Below are positions 46,480-58,619 of a stretch of 64,000 nt of DNA, one piece after another. Origin of the DNA: Sipunculus nudus (taxonomy: Eukaryota > Annelida > Sipuncula > Golfingiida > Sipunculidae). Position numbers and translations under genes: made by a program. The notes under the pieces are model-generated. The model did no database searches and was not told the DNA's origin. It saw only the letters and a program-made list of their open reading frames with translations. The stretch is taken from the NCBI GenBank assembly GCA_026874595.1, contig CM049314.1, forward strand, positions 1,449,318 to 1,513,317, read 5' to 3'. Numbering within the stretch: position 1 is the first letter of the stretch; each line of letters starts with the position of its first letter.

Positions 46480-49280
46480 AGTTTTATTTTGTTGCTTGCC
46501 GGAAATCTCCGATTTCGACAAGCTGGTTGGTCAGTCGCGGATGTCTGTTTGTTTGTCTTTTCCCTCTCTACAGTTCGCAATTTTGCAGCAATCGCTTTCA
46601 AACTAACACAGTTAATGGAAAATGACAGGAGCCTATTGTTTTTTATCAATATAAGTCAAAGGTCAAGGTCATTAAAAGTATATAAAACTGTTTTTTCTTC
46701 ATATCTGTGTTACCATTAGTCGTATCTACTTGAACACTAGCTCATTTTAATCGTCATTCCAAGAATTCTGGTGTGTAGCTGACTCAATTTGCGGTAACCA
46801 TGGTAACGCATTTTCGTGCTGTTATTTGAAATAAGTGGTCTTATTTTTCTAACTTTGTCAGTTTTAAAGCTATAGAGGTCTAGTGTTTTTTTTTTTTGCA
46901 TTAGGTAGCATTCAATTAGTACTAAAAGGTTGCATTACAAGTGTCGCAATATCTCGTATAATATCTCGTCAAACGAGATATTTCGAGATTTCATTCATCT
47001 TGCCCTGGAGGCCACAGTGCAGTGTTGCAGAAAGCTTTTTGAAACTGACACATCTTAAGTCCTACAAATGTATCTCGAAATTGTTTTTTTATATTTTTTA
47101 ATACGGCCGCTAGGGGCGCTGGATGCACACATCCTCAACATATGATGTTTTGGCCATATCTCCACAATAATAAGCCTCAATTACATAAACTATATTTTAT
47201 TTTCTTCCTCTGAGTCTTCTCCATAATATGGTTTAGTCATCTTGTTACAATGTTGTGTCATTTTGTCAGTGTGTCTGTCTGTTAGTCACTTGTCCTCACA
47301 TTCGCCTGCTTGCTCTTGCGTCTCACATATAGAATTCTACATTCCACGGTTTTGAAAGAATCCTTTTGAAACTATTACATCTTATGCCTTACACTAATAT
47401 CTCGAAACGAATTTTTCATTTTCAAGATATGGCCACTAAGAGGCGCTGCACACGAACCTCCCCAACATGTCATTCTTTGGCCATATCTCCATAACTATAA
47501 AACTCAATTACACAAACTATGGCATATTTTCTTCCTATTGGTCTCTTCCATAACCTGAGTAAGCCATCTGGTCTGATTCATGTGTCACCTTGTCAGTATG
47601 TCTGTCTGTTTGTCAGTTGTCCTCAAATTCGCCTGCTTGATGATTCTTGCGTCTCACATATAGCATTCTACAGGCCACCGATTTGAAAGAATCCTTTTGG
47701 AACTAGTACATATTATGTTTTACACTAATATCTCGAAACGTATTTTTCATTTTTTTCGGATATGGCCGCTAGGAGGCGCTGCGCTCGACACATTTTTTAG
47801 CGACATCTCCATAACTATAAACCTCAATTATAGAAACTATGGCTTATTTTCTTACTCTTGTTCTTCTGAATAACCTGAGTAAGTCAACTGATCTCATTCT
47901 TGTGTCACTTTGTCAGTATGTCTGTGTGTTTGTCAGTTTTCCTCAAATTCACCTGCTTGCTGGGTCTTGCATCTCTCGTTAGCCATTCAATAGGCCAGAG
48001 ATTTGGAGGAATCCTTTTAAAACTTGGACATCTTATGTGATAAACGATTATCACGAAACGCATTTGTCGGCTTCAGGATTTGTCCGCTAGAGGGCGCTGC
48101 AGTCGAACATCCCCAATAAAATGTTATTTTGCCATATCTCCAAAACTACAAACTTATTTTCTTTCTCTGATCCTTCTCCATAACCAGGTAAAGTCATCTG
48201 GTGTCAATCTTGTCTCACATTGTCAGTATGTCTGTCTGTTCGTTATTTGTTGTCAGCTCTTCCTGCTTGTTCTTTTGTCTGATATGTCATTGTACCGGGC
48301 ACAACTTCTCAGCAATGGCCCTGAGAATCATTCCACTGATAGAAAACCGACAGTATCTTCTATCTGTCAGTCTGTCTATCTATTCAATTTCCGGCAAGCG
48401 TTTGACCTATGGTCGTCTAGTTTTACGTTTTTTGCTAGGCAAGATTTATATCATTAGAAACATTTTGTAACTAGAAATTTGCACTCAGAGAGCGTAGACC
48501 TCCGCCAAGGCAGCTTATTACTAACATATGGCATAATCATTTTTTGAGTAACGTTGCTAGCAGGCAAACAGAAAGACACATTCCGTGGCCTTTTTTCTGA
48601 CGTGTAACTGTCTCAAATCTGTTGCAACCATGGATATGCATTTTGGAGAAAAAAAATCACGATATTTGAAAATAATAGGTCCAATATTTCTAACTTTGTC
48701 AGTTTTATAGCTAGAGAGGTCTAGTTTCATGCATTAGGTAGCATTCAAATAGTATAACAGGATTTTATTAAAAGTCTGGCAATATCTTGCACAATATCTC
48801 GTCAAATGAGATTTTGCGAGGTTTCACTTAAGGATACCTTAGGGGGCACAAGTTTTCAGGAATTATTTTCAAACAGGTATATCTTATGTCTAATATCTCG
48901 AAATGGTTTTTTTTCGGAAAATGGCCGCAAGGGGGCGCTGCACTCGACACACTAAAATATATAAGTTTTGGTCATATCTCCATAACAATAAACCTTAGCT
49001 ACATAAACTATAGCTCCTTTTGTTCGTCTATACCTTCTCTATAAGTTGATCTAGTCATCTGTTATCTCAAATGTGTCAGTGTGTCAGTATATCTGTCTGT
49101 TCGTCCGTTGTCGTCAAATTCGTCTTAATGCTTGATCTTTTGTCTGATATATGGGATTCTAGAGGCAAGAATTTTTAACAATCACTCCGAATGTTATCTA
49201 GTTAATATAACACCTAGAGCTCTAAAACCTAAAGTCTTTCAGTATAAACAGGTCAAAGTTTAAGGTCAAGGTAATTTAAA
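46480..49280. repeat. Degenerate 325-bp repeat cluster with GGCGCTG landmark
   Basis: Repeated order of blocks: ATCTCGAAACG..TTTTTC, GGCCGCTAGGGGGCGCTGC, GCCATATCTCCATAACTATA, ATAAACTATGGCTTATTTTC, TGTCAGTATGTCTGTCTGTT and CCTTTTGAAACT. The GGCGCTG landmark is at about 47113, 47443, 47774, 48095 and 48934. The first and last units also share AGGTCTAGTG..CATTAGGTAGCATTC (46877 and 48717), suggesting a second, larger duplication level. Confidence 0.8.
46961..46981. repeat. Perfect 9-bp hairpin
   Basis: ATATCTCGT-CAA-ACGAGATAT inside the first unit of the 325-bp cluster. It is partly retained in the last unit near 48795 (ATCTCGTCAAATGAGAT). Confidence 0.85.
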
Positions 49281-49644
49281 TACCATAAAATGGCTATGAT
49301 GATTTTTTTTATTCCAGCAAGCAATAAACATACAGACAAACATTGCGTGTATGTGTGTATGTTATCCCGTCTTCCGTATATTTTTTAAATAAGAAAGTAT
49401 CAGTAACAGTCTGATGCTATGAAGCCCTGAACTCGATTATTTTATACACAAACACAGACTTCCATTTACTTTTCTAAAGCTCTGCAAACTGTACTGAACA
49501 GACCTAACACATTATCTCACAACGGGATGTGAAGTAATAAATAGAACATTTTCCTCCTGTACAGTCCCCTGTGACGAGCTGTCCCAGTGCGTTTCGCTGT
49601 TCACATCTCTCTGTCAGCGAAACAATCGACCATTATATGAGACA

Positions 49645-49800
49645 GGAGGCCTCTACAGTCGAGTGGTGAAACGCACGGCGATCTCTCCCGTGTTCGATCC
49701 CCAGCGTGGCTTTGAGAGTAAGTTGTAGTTTCCAAGGGATGTGGTTTTCTCCGGGTCTTCCTGATTCCTCCATCCCCTCAGACTACCAAGCAATGGAGCG
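49645..49800 (+). mobile_element. tRNA-derived SINE, family B, copy 2
   Basis: GTCGAGTGGTGAAACGCACGG, box B-like GTGTTCGATCCC (49690-49701), CAGCGTGGCTTTGAGAGTAAG, TTGTAGTTTCCAAGGGATGTGG. It shares order and sequence with 18535-18700. Confidence 0.7.
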
Positions 49801-51167
49801 TGCCTTGTTTATCACAATTGGTTATCACAACTAAATACAACCCATGTAAAATTAAATAAATACATTTTAAAATATTCAAAATTCTACTGTCAGAATATCT
49901 TTTACACCTCAGCCAGATTTTTATTTTATTATAACTTAGAAAATCAACGCAATATGGTATAAACGGATTTTCATGAAATTTTGTGGAGCGTTAGCTTTAT
50001 ATCCATGGAACAATCCAATAAATATTGCATCTTATATGAATCAAACATATCACATTTTATGGTTAGAATATTATGTACCATTGTGTAGTTTTTTCCCCGC
50101 AAGAGGCCGGGGTCATTCATAGGTATGAAGGGCCGCATTTTTTTTTCCAGAGTTCATCTTTGATTCGTATTAGTGAATCGTGAAACAGTGTAAAACATAG
50201 TGTGATTATAATCCTGGAGCAGGTATTCTTGCAGGCTCTGACTACACGTATATCTACTTTTGCTCCAATTTACCTGCCGCTCGAGGTTTACTCAGGTTGT
50301 TTTGGCTGCACTGAGAGGGAACATCAAACGTTGTTAAATAAACAAACATGAAATATTGAAAACAGTATTTATCCCTCGTTCTGCTTTAATTATGATGAAA
50401 GCTAAATGTGACAGACTCGTTTTATAAATAATATCGTCCAAAATAAAAGAGTTATGGACAAAGCCCAATGAAGCCGGTGTAGAGGGGACAGTTTTTTTTT
50501 ATTTCTTTACGCTTGTCTTGATATGGTATCTTCAGTATACTCCGCAGACGTCGCTTCTATTTCTCCGTACAATAATATGGAAGCAAAATTACTGGAAACG
50601 AACACATTTCTCCTCTTTTGCCGTGGGTGAGGCAGCCGGTGAGAGTCCTTATGGTACTATACGTGACTGGCTCGAGCCCCGACTTTTCCTGCCTGCTTCC
50701 CTGGTTCCGTAGAATTTAAATGAAAAAAATATAATATATAAAATGCTTGTTAAACTTTAGAAAATTCGCGTTATATACTTGTTTATGAAATTTAATATAA
50801 AAGTTAAGATTTTGGATACAGGGAATATTTTTATAGGTCTGTGATGAATGAATTCAGAATATTTGATATATATTGCCGTTGCATTGAATGCATAATTTTT
50901 TCAATAAAAAGAAATTAGCGCAACATTATCTCTCTTCCAGAGTATCTTTCACAGAGCAAACTTCAGCTAATGCTAATTACACGTCCGTATTTGTAGGTAA
51001 AACATGAGAACTTTGTAATATCGTAAAATAGTTGGCATGGATATTTCATAAATGTCTTTTATTTCTTTTCAGAGTCACGACATATATGTATTTAGGACCA
51101 GTTTACTTACCAGAGCGGCAGTAACCAGTACTTATTAATAAAGAAAAATCCTGAAGATCACAGCATC
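49801..51167. other. 5' flank of fucosyltransferase copy 2
   Basis: AT-rich. A TTTCTTTTCAG acceptor-like site at about 51063-51073 suggests that 51074-51167 is 5'UTR and the promoter lies upstream of an unseen first exon. The open frame at 50518-50712 shows no family resemblance. Confidence 0.45.
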
Positions 51168-52154
51168 ATGCAGAAATTCTTACTGAAATTATTGCGGCTG
51201 CAAGTATTTCTACTTTTTTCTTTCCTAACAGTGAAGATTTTGCTGTCACAACCCGTAAATGACATGATCGATGCATATTCTAACTATTACCTGTCATCTG
51301 ATTCTGCGGTAATAGGACCAGTATATCAAAAACACACAGTAAGGGGCCCTATCTACATCACAGCGGATATACCAGCGGGGAGGAAGCTGGGAAACCAAAT
51401 GTTTAACTATGCTGCGTTACTTGGATTAGCGAAAAGGAACAAAATGGTGCCGGTTTTTCAAGAGAACACCAAGTTATACAAAGTTTTCAAAACGACTATG
51501 TCAACCACGGGGAATTTTTCAGAGTTTGGTCCGTACCTGCAGTATTACGAACAATCTAGGTGTTACGACTCCCACACAGAACATTTACCAAAAATTAACA
51601 TCAAACTCCAAGGGTATTTCCAGTCTTGGCGATATTTTGAAACAGTAGTCGATGACGTCAAACGACATTTAAGTTTCCATGACGACATTGTGAAGCAAGT
51701 CGATGAATATTTACCGTCGATAATACCAGAAAATATGCGAGACGATTCATATGTAAAAGTAGGAGTCCATGTACGCCGCGGAGATATGGTGGAAATCGAA
51801 AAATTTAGAAAAGGACTTCCGGGATCGGACTATTTCCACCGGGCTATGGAATATTTCAGAAAGAAGTTTGAGAAAGTTCTATTTATAGTTTGTAGTAACG
51901 GTATACAGTGGTGTATGGAGAATCTCAAAGGGTCAGACGTCGTCTTCTCGCAGAGCGGATCTGCCGAAATGGACCTGCTAATATTGTCAAGATGTCAGCA
52001 CACAGTGATGTCTGTTGGCACGTTCAGTTGGTGGGCAGCCTGGTTCGCAAACGGAACTACCATTTACTATAATTTCTTTAAATCTGATAGAGAACTTAAA
52101 TCCATGATTAAGCGGAGGCCGTATTTTAAGGAAGATTGGATTTCAATGATATGA
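51168..52154 (+). CDS. Alpha-1,2-fucosyltransferase (GT11 family), copy 2
   Basis: 328 residues, paralogous to the gene 9 kb upstream, same strand and same architecture: hydrophobic anchor at about residues 5-26, LGNQMFNYAALLGLAKR, LQGYFQSWRYF, HVRRGD (201-206), SQSGSAEMDL and SVGTFSWWAAWFANGT. The N-terminal stem is poorly conserved between copies, the catalytic half very well. The ATG at 51168 is about 95 bases after a TTTCTTTTCAG acceptor-like site, suggesting a noncoding first exon and an intronless coding region. The solo LTR starting at 52272 sits just 3' of it. Confidence 0.92.
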   Translation: MQKFLLKLLRLQVFLLFSFLTVKILLSQPVNDMIDAYSNYYLSSDSAVIGPVYQKHTVRGPIYITADIPAGRKLGNQMFNYAALLGLAKRNKMVPVFQENTKLYKVFKTTMSTTGNFSEFGPYLQYYEQSRCYDSHTEHLPKINIKLQGYFQSWRYFETVVDDVKRHLSFHDDIVKQVDEYLPSIIPENMRDDSYVKVGVHVRRGDMVEIEKFRKGLPGSDYFHRAMEYFRKKFEKVLFIVCSNGIQWCMENLKGSDVVFSQSGSAEMDLLILSRCQHTVMSVGTFSWWAAWFANGTTIYYNFFKSDRELKSMIKRRPYFKEDWISMI

Positions 52155-52271
52155 TGTGCACCCCCCCCCCCCAACGAACATTAACATGAAAATTAAATTA
52201 ATCACTTTGCTGTTTACAAGAGCATCTGGAACATGAACTCAGAATAATAAAATATCACTGTATCCCTACGT

Positions 52272-53094
52272 TGTTATAGGTGCTCTTTCTATTGTGTGAC
52301 ACGGGCGTAGCTCGTGTTGTGGCCCCCTCGCCGGGCCGCTTGTTACATTTTCAGTTTAATCCGTACTGGTTGAACTCTCGTTGTCATGCTAGCTTGGGGC
52401 TTTCTCGCCTGGTCGAGGTCACGTGTGGACCCTGGTCTGCAGAGACACAGCGATGTTCTTCTAGATGATTCCTGTAACGCGTGTTTACTGTGTATTATGT
52501 TAGATCCTTAGACTGTTCGAGAAGTGGAAAATTCTCGGCTTGGGGCATTAGTTATAAATAGGGGGCTGTGTTTAAAGCAGAGAGAGGGTAAAGAAGATTC
52601 CAGCAGACACAGACGTGTTTATGTCAGTTTGTGGGACCTGTCCGATTATCCGGTAATTTCAGGGATTCTAATATTACTAACTCTATACAATTTAATGCTG
52701 GCTGCCTCAAGTTTACTTTCTGGATTGTCACAAGAGCTTTACATTTGACTGTTATTCTCCGAGAGAATTGGTGTGAACTTTTCATCTGGCATAGACATTT
52801 TAGAGAACTTAATGTTATGATGGTGGTGGTATCCAAGTACTGTGCACATTTTTTTTTTTTTTTTGTGATTGTATTTATTTGTTGCTATACCGCTGTTTTA
52901 CTGTATAATTGTATGTTAGGGTTGTTTTAAGAATAAATTATAGTTATTTGTTAACACAAAACCACTGACTTCTTTATCCATTCCCCTAGACATTTCACGC
53001 TGCCCAGTGTTACAGAATCTGAATTTTTTTATCTCCATTACAAAATTTGTGTTCATCACGCATATGTGATCTGTTTATATTAGGTTCCGTAACA
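52272..53094 (+). mobile_element. Solo LTR, family L, copy 3
   Basis: 823 bp, TGTTATAGGTGCTC to TTCCGTAACA, flanked by the 4-bp direct repeat ACGT (52268-52271, 53095-53098). Has a TATA-like TTATAAATAGGGGG near 52552, a likely poly(A) signal in GAATAAATTATAG near 52931, and a poly(T) run at 52850-52863. It is the plus-strand counterpart of the 25.7-kb LTR and lies about 115 bp 3' of fucosyltransferase copy 2. Confidence 0.88.
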
Positions 53095-53098
53095 ACGT

Positions 53099-54270
53099 CT
53101 ACTTCCAAATAATTATTTAAATCCAACCCAGAGGACCTTTTTTTACCTGATCACTTTCTGACTATGAAACCTACCAATAACACCTTTCACACTTTCATCA
53201 TTTCCTTCGTAGCTTTAATTACAAATTATATAAATGCGCTTAAGTGTGGCATAACTCTGTCTGTTACGTTTAAATACACAAGACCATTGACAGAAACACG
53301 AAAGATAATTAAATAGTTGGAACATGGTTATTTCTGCATTTGATGAGGAAATCCCAATTATCCAGGGCACACACACACAATGTCTTGATCTTGTCGTGAT
53401 GCTACACGGATCATCCTGGAAAGGGCCAACTAAGAGTATCGCTACAACAGTCCTCTGTAGCATGTAGTACTCAGTGACGTCATCTACCAGTCCAGAATTA
53501 CGTATAACTTCCCTGTTGCTGAATTTTAATACATGTATATTGAAAGTATATAAGACTCTTAACATTTCAAAAGTAAAATATTAGAAAGCTTACTCGACAG
53601 GTACAAAAAATATCATAATTAATACTTGTATCGAGCTGGCAACTATCCCTGACGAAAACACAGTAGTTTTTTCGTGATATATGGTGTAACAAGTTTGTCT
53701 CTTGTCAATTCAAGTATCTGCCATCTGCTTCGATAGTTCCCATAGAGTCACATACTCACTGCCTGGAATACACAGCTGAATATGAGAGATAAATAAACAT
53801 CCAGTGTTGCGATCGATCGTTTTCTGCAGTGAGTCTATTGCGTGTACTGTGCCATGAATGCCTTGTATGTATAGGTGAGAAGTAATGTTTAGTTTGCTTT
53901 ATTTATCAAAGATGTTTCTGGAAGATCTATTCGTTAAATGTAGAACAGACTTCCTTATGGTATAAACGAGGGATATATTTTCTAATATAGTATATTTTTT
54001 TCATAACAATTATTCCTAATCTATTATCATAAAAGTGCTTCAACTTGTTTGATTTTATGCTATTTTTTTGCATTTCTATGCAGTTAGAGAGGAACGCCCC
54101 TCCTGGACCTTCTAAACTTGGGTTGGGCACAATTTTATACCAACCATCGGCAATTATTCATTGTACATTAAATCTTAATATTAAATAATAGTTCCTAAAG
54201 TTAGACCCAAGACCCACATTCAAAACCTGTTAAGCTTCTGTACAAGCAACATGTACACTATCATAGAATA
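53099..54270. other. Spacer before the 31-bp array
   Basis: No gene or repeat family recognised. Confidence 0.4.
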
Positions 54271-54272
54271 AA

Positions 54273-55973
54273 GGAGTGTTCGTCATGCCTGAAAATATAT
54301 ATAGGAGTGTTCATCATGCCTGAAAATATATATAGGAGTGTTCATCATGCCTGAAAATATATATAGGAGTGTTCATCATGCCTGAAAATATATATAGGAG
54401 TGTTCATCATGCCTGAAAATATATATAGGAGTGTTCATCATGCCTGAAAATATATATAGGAGTGTTCATCATGCCTGAAAATATATATAGGAGTGTTCAT
54501 CATGCCTGAAAATATATATAGGAGTGTTCATCATGCCTGAAAATACATATAGGAGTGTTCATCATGCCTGAAAATACATATAGGAGTGTTCATCATGCCT
54601 GAAAATACATATAGGAGTGTTCATCATGCCTGAAAATACATATAGGAGTGTTCATCATGCCTGAAAATACATATAGGAGTGTTCATCATGCCTGAAAATA
54701 CATATAGGAGTGTTCATCATGCCTGAAAATACATATAGGAGTGTTCATCATGCCTGAAAATACATATAGGAGTGTTCATCATGCCTGAAAATACGTATAG
54801 GAGTGTTCATCATGCCTGAAAATACGTATAGGAGTGTTCATCATGCCTGAAAATACGTATAGGAGTGTTCATCATGCCTGAAAATACGTATAGGAGTGTT
54901 CATCATGCCTGAAAATACGTATAGGAGTGTTCATCATGCCTGAAAATACGTATAGGAGTGTTCGTCATGCCTGAAAATACGTATAGGAGTGTTCGTCATG
55001 CCTGAAAATACGTATAGGAGTGTTCGTCATGCCTGAAAATATGTATAGGAGTGTTCGTCATGCCTGAAAATACGTATAGGAGTGTTCGTCATGCCTGAAA
55101 ATACGTATAGGAGTGTTCGTCATGCCTGAAAATACGTATAGGAGTGTTCGTCATGCCTGAAAATACGTATAGGAGTGTTCGTCATGCCTGAAAATACGTA
55201 TAGGAGTGTTCGTCATGCCTGAAAATACGTATAGGAGTGTTCGTCATGCCTGAAAATACGTATAGGAGTGTTCGTCATGCCTGAAAATACGTATAGGAGT
55301 GTTCGTCATGCCTGAAAATACGTATAGGAGTGTTCGTCATGCCTGAAAATACGTATAGGAGTGTTCGTCATGCCTGAAAATACGTATAGGAGTGTTCGTC
55401 ATGCCTGAAAATACGTATAGGAGTGTTCGTCATGCCTGAAAATACGTATAGGAGTGTTCGTCATGCCTGAAAATACGTATAGGAGTGTTCGTCATGCCTG
55501 AAAATACATATAGGAGTGTTCGTCATGCCTGAAACTATATAGGAGTGTTCGTCATGCCTGAAAATACATATAGGAGTGTTCGTCATGCCTGAAAATACAT
55601 ATAGGAGTGTTCGTCATGCCTGAAAATACATATAGGAGTGTTCGTCATGCCTGAAAATACATATAGGAGTGTTCGTCATGCCTGAAAATACATATAGGAG
55701 TGTTCGTCATGCCTGAAAATACATATAGGAGTGTTCCTCATGTCTGAAAATATATATAGGAGTGTTCCTCATGCCTGAAAATATATATAGGAGTGTTCCT
55801 CATGCCTGAAAATATATATAGGAGTGTTCATCATGCCTGAAAATATATATAGGAGTGTTCATCATGCCTGAAAATATATATAGGAGTGTTCATCATGCCT
55901 GAAAATATATATAGGAGTGTTCATCATGCCTGAAAATATATATAGGAGTGTTCATCATGCCTGAAAATATATA
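54273..55973. repeat. 31-bp minisatellite, about 55 copies, ordered variants
   Basis: Unit GGAGTGTTCATCATGCCTGA plus AAATATATATA. Variants are sorted in blocks: CAT with ATATATA, then ACATATA, then ACGTATA; CGT with ACGTATA, then ACATATA; CCT with ATATATA; and finally CAT with ATATATA again. One unit near 55530 is shortened. It is not coding, since 31 is not a multiple of 3. Confidence 0.97.
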
Positions 55974-56104
55974 CGTGATCAGTCAGTCCTTCTTCTTCTT
56001 CGACACTGTCACGGGCATCTTTCATCGCAACCCGCAAGACAAGCAGGTCTAATTAAAAAAAATCAATTTGTCTGACAGGACCTGCTTCAGTCATACGACA
56101 GAAA

Positions 56105-56715
56105 TATACCGCAATGTACTATACCCGAATCAATAAAAAACGTACCGCAATGTTCTGCACCCGAATCAATCGATATGTCTGGTAACACCCGGTAATCTTA
56201 ACAATCGGCTATGTACCGCAATGTACTGTATCCGAATCAATCGATATCGCTGGTAACACCCGGTAATCTTAAGAGTCGGCTATGTACCGCAATTTACTTT
56301 ATCCGAATCAATCGATATCCCTGTTAACACCCGGTAATCTGAATAGTCAGCTCTGTACCGCAACGATCCGCACCCGAATCAATCGATATCGCTTGTAACA
56401 CCCGATAATATTAACAGTCGGCTATGTACCGCAATGTTATGTACCCGAATAAATCGATATCGCTGTTAACACTCGGTAATCTTAACAGTCGGCTATGTAC
56501 CGCGATGTAATGTACTCGAACCAATCGATATCGCTGTTAACACTCGGTAATCTTAACAGTCGGCGATATACCGCAATGTTATGTACCCGAATAAATCGAT
56601 ATCGCTGTTAACATCCGGTAATCTTAACAGTCGGCTATATACCACAATGTTCTTTACCCAAATCAATCGATATCGTTGTTATCACCCAGTAATCTTAACA
56701 TTCGGCTATGAATGA
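56105..56715. repeat. 71-bp degenerate tandem repeat
   Basis: Eight to nine copies of GTACCGCAATGTACTGTACC plus CGAATCAATCGATATCGCTG plus GTAACACCCGGTAATCTTAA plus CAGTCGGCTAT. Substitutions are scattered, so it is older than the neighbouring 31-bp array. Confidence 0.9.
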
Positions 56716-57184
56716 GGAATTAACACAAAAGCACATGTGAATGTAAAAAAGTGCTAATCCCATTTATATGGTAACCGCTTTTAATTCCTGTGCCTTGCAC
56801 GACTTGCCTATAAACCGTTGGACACATACTTGCATTTATAAATATGCCGAGTTATAAAGAATCTTGGTGTTGTTAGAATGTATGCTAAATGGATGATCTG
56901 GTATATAATGTTGAGTAACAGCGTACTTGCAGGCGTTCTGCATAACATTTGTGCCTTCCTCGTGATTTACAGTGCGGTGCCCAACATTAGATTGCTCCCC
57001 AAGGGAAGGGGGGGGGGGGGGGGGGCAAATGCCGTTATGCAGAACATCACAGCCTATACGTACTTTGCATATGAATTGTGCATATGGTGCACTGATAAAC
57101 TAGAATACGGGTAATCGACAAGCGACAACGTGTATCCGCCAAAATCAGAGTAGGTTAGATGTTAGAGTTAGATGTGTTACATAT

Positions 57185-58300
57185 TAGCATGGATGTCTGC
57201 CACGTTAACATGATTGTAGGTGACGCCACCTGTTATTTGAACGAGAAACTATCCAAGAGGTATACACATGCAAAATTTCAGGTGGAAAAGTCAAACCACT
57301 GCGAGATATGAGTGATTTTTTCCCCACAGCAGACAAACAGATGGACGCTGTGCAAAAATGGTTGCAGGTGCGCCACCAATTATGTGTATGAAAAAGAGCA
57401 ATGAGAAATCCAAACACATGCAAAGCTTCTGGTAGAAGCGTCAAACCTGTCCGGAGATATTAGCATGGATATCTGCAGTATGAATGTGAATGTAGGTGAC
57501 GCCACCTGTCATAAAATAAAAAAAGCTACCAGGGATATATACGCATGCCAAATTTCAGGTGAATAAGTCAAACCACTGCCGAGATATGAGTGAAATTAAC
57601 CCAAATCAAACAAACAGATGGACACTGTACAAAAGTGGTTGCAGGTGGCGCCACTAGTTTCTTGTATGATAAGAGATCTAAACACATGCAAATTCAAGGA
57701 AGATACGTCAAACCAGTCCGGAGATATAAGCATGGATGTCTGCAGCGTGCAAGTGAATGTAGGTGGCGCCACCTGTCATAAAATCAAGAAAGCTTTCCAA
57801 GATGTATACGCATGCCGAATTTCAGGTGAACTAGTCAAACCACTGCAGAGATATGAGTGACTTTAACCCAAGTAAAAAAAAAAAACAGATGGACGCTGTG
57901 CAAAAATGGTTGCAGATGGCGCCACTAGTTTCTTGTATGATAAAGAGCTAGGTGAGATCTAAACTCATGCAAATTTTCAGGAAAATACCTCATACCAGTC
58001 CGGAGTTATAAGCATGGATGTTTGCAGCGTGAACGTGAATGTAGGTGCGCCACCTGTCACAAAATCAAGAAAGCTAACGAGGATGTATACGCCTGCCGAA
58101 TTTCAGAAGAATTAGTCAAAGCACTGCAGAGATATGAGTGATTTTAACCCAAGGCAGACAAACAGATTAAGGCTGTATAAAATGGTTGCAGGTGGCGCCA
58201 CCATTTTTGTGTATGTTATAAAGCTATCCAAGGGCTACATTTGTGCAAAAAAAATCAAACGGTTCCCGATATATGTGGTTTTATGTGTTGAAACTGACGC
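57185..58300. repeat. 278-bp tandem repeat with GGTGGCGCCACC landmarks
   Basis: About three and a half to four copies. Each has CATGGATGTCTGCAGCGTGA, GTAGGTGACGCCACCTGTCA, CATGCCGAATTTCAGGTG, AGATATGAGTGA, ACAGATGGACGCTGTGCAAA and TGGTTGCAGGTGGCGCCACC in order. The last copy fades after 58250. Confidence 0.88.
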
Positions 58301-58619
58301 ACAAATGGACGCTGGGGAGAGAGGAAAGGTCAGAGGTCAACCAAAAATGAGGGCGCAGCAGTTCACATATGACCCGATCATAATTCCGAATTTTAAAATT
58401 CTGCCCAGTGGTTACGGAGGAGCTCTCCGGAAACCTATGCGGCGGCGTGCAACTGAAAACATAATATCCACGAAACTCTGTTTTGGCGGATACAATAATG
58501 CCCATCCACTGATCGCGTCCATGAAGGGTTTATATCAATTATCGATAATGATATCGATGGTTATCGTCAATAAATAGCGATACATTTTAGAATGGGAAAA
58601 CATTTCATTATAACTTGAT

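Noticed and set aside
54273-55973. Regular 31-bp direct repeats that at first glance resemble a CRISPR array
   Set aside because: There are no unique spacers; units are contiguous, and the context is eukaryotic. It is a minisatellite.
58134-58577. 147-codon open frame
   Set aside because: Its first third is the tail of the 278-bp repeat and the rest shows no domain.
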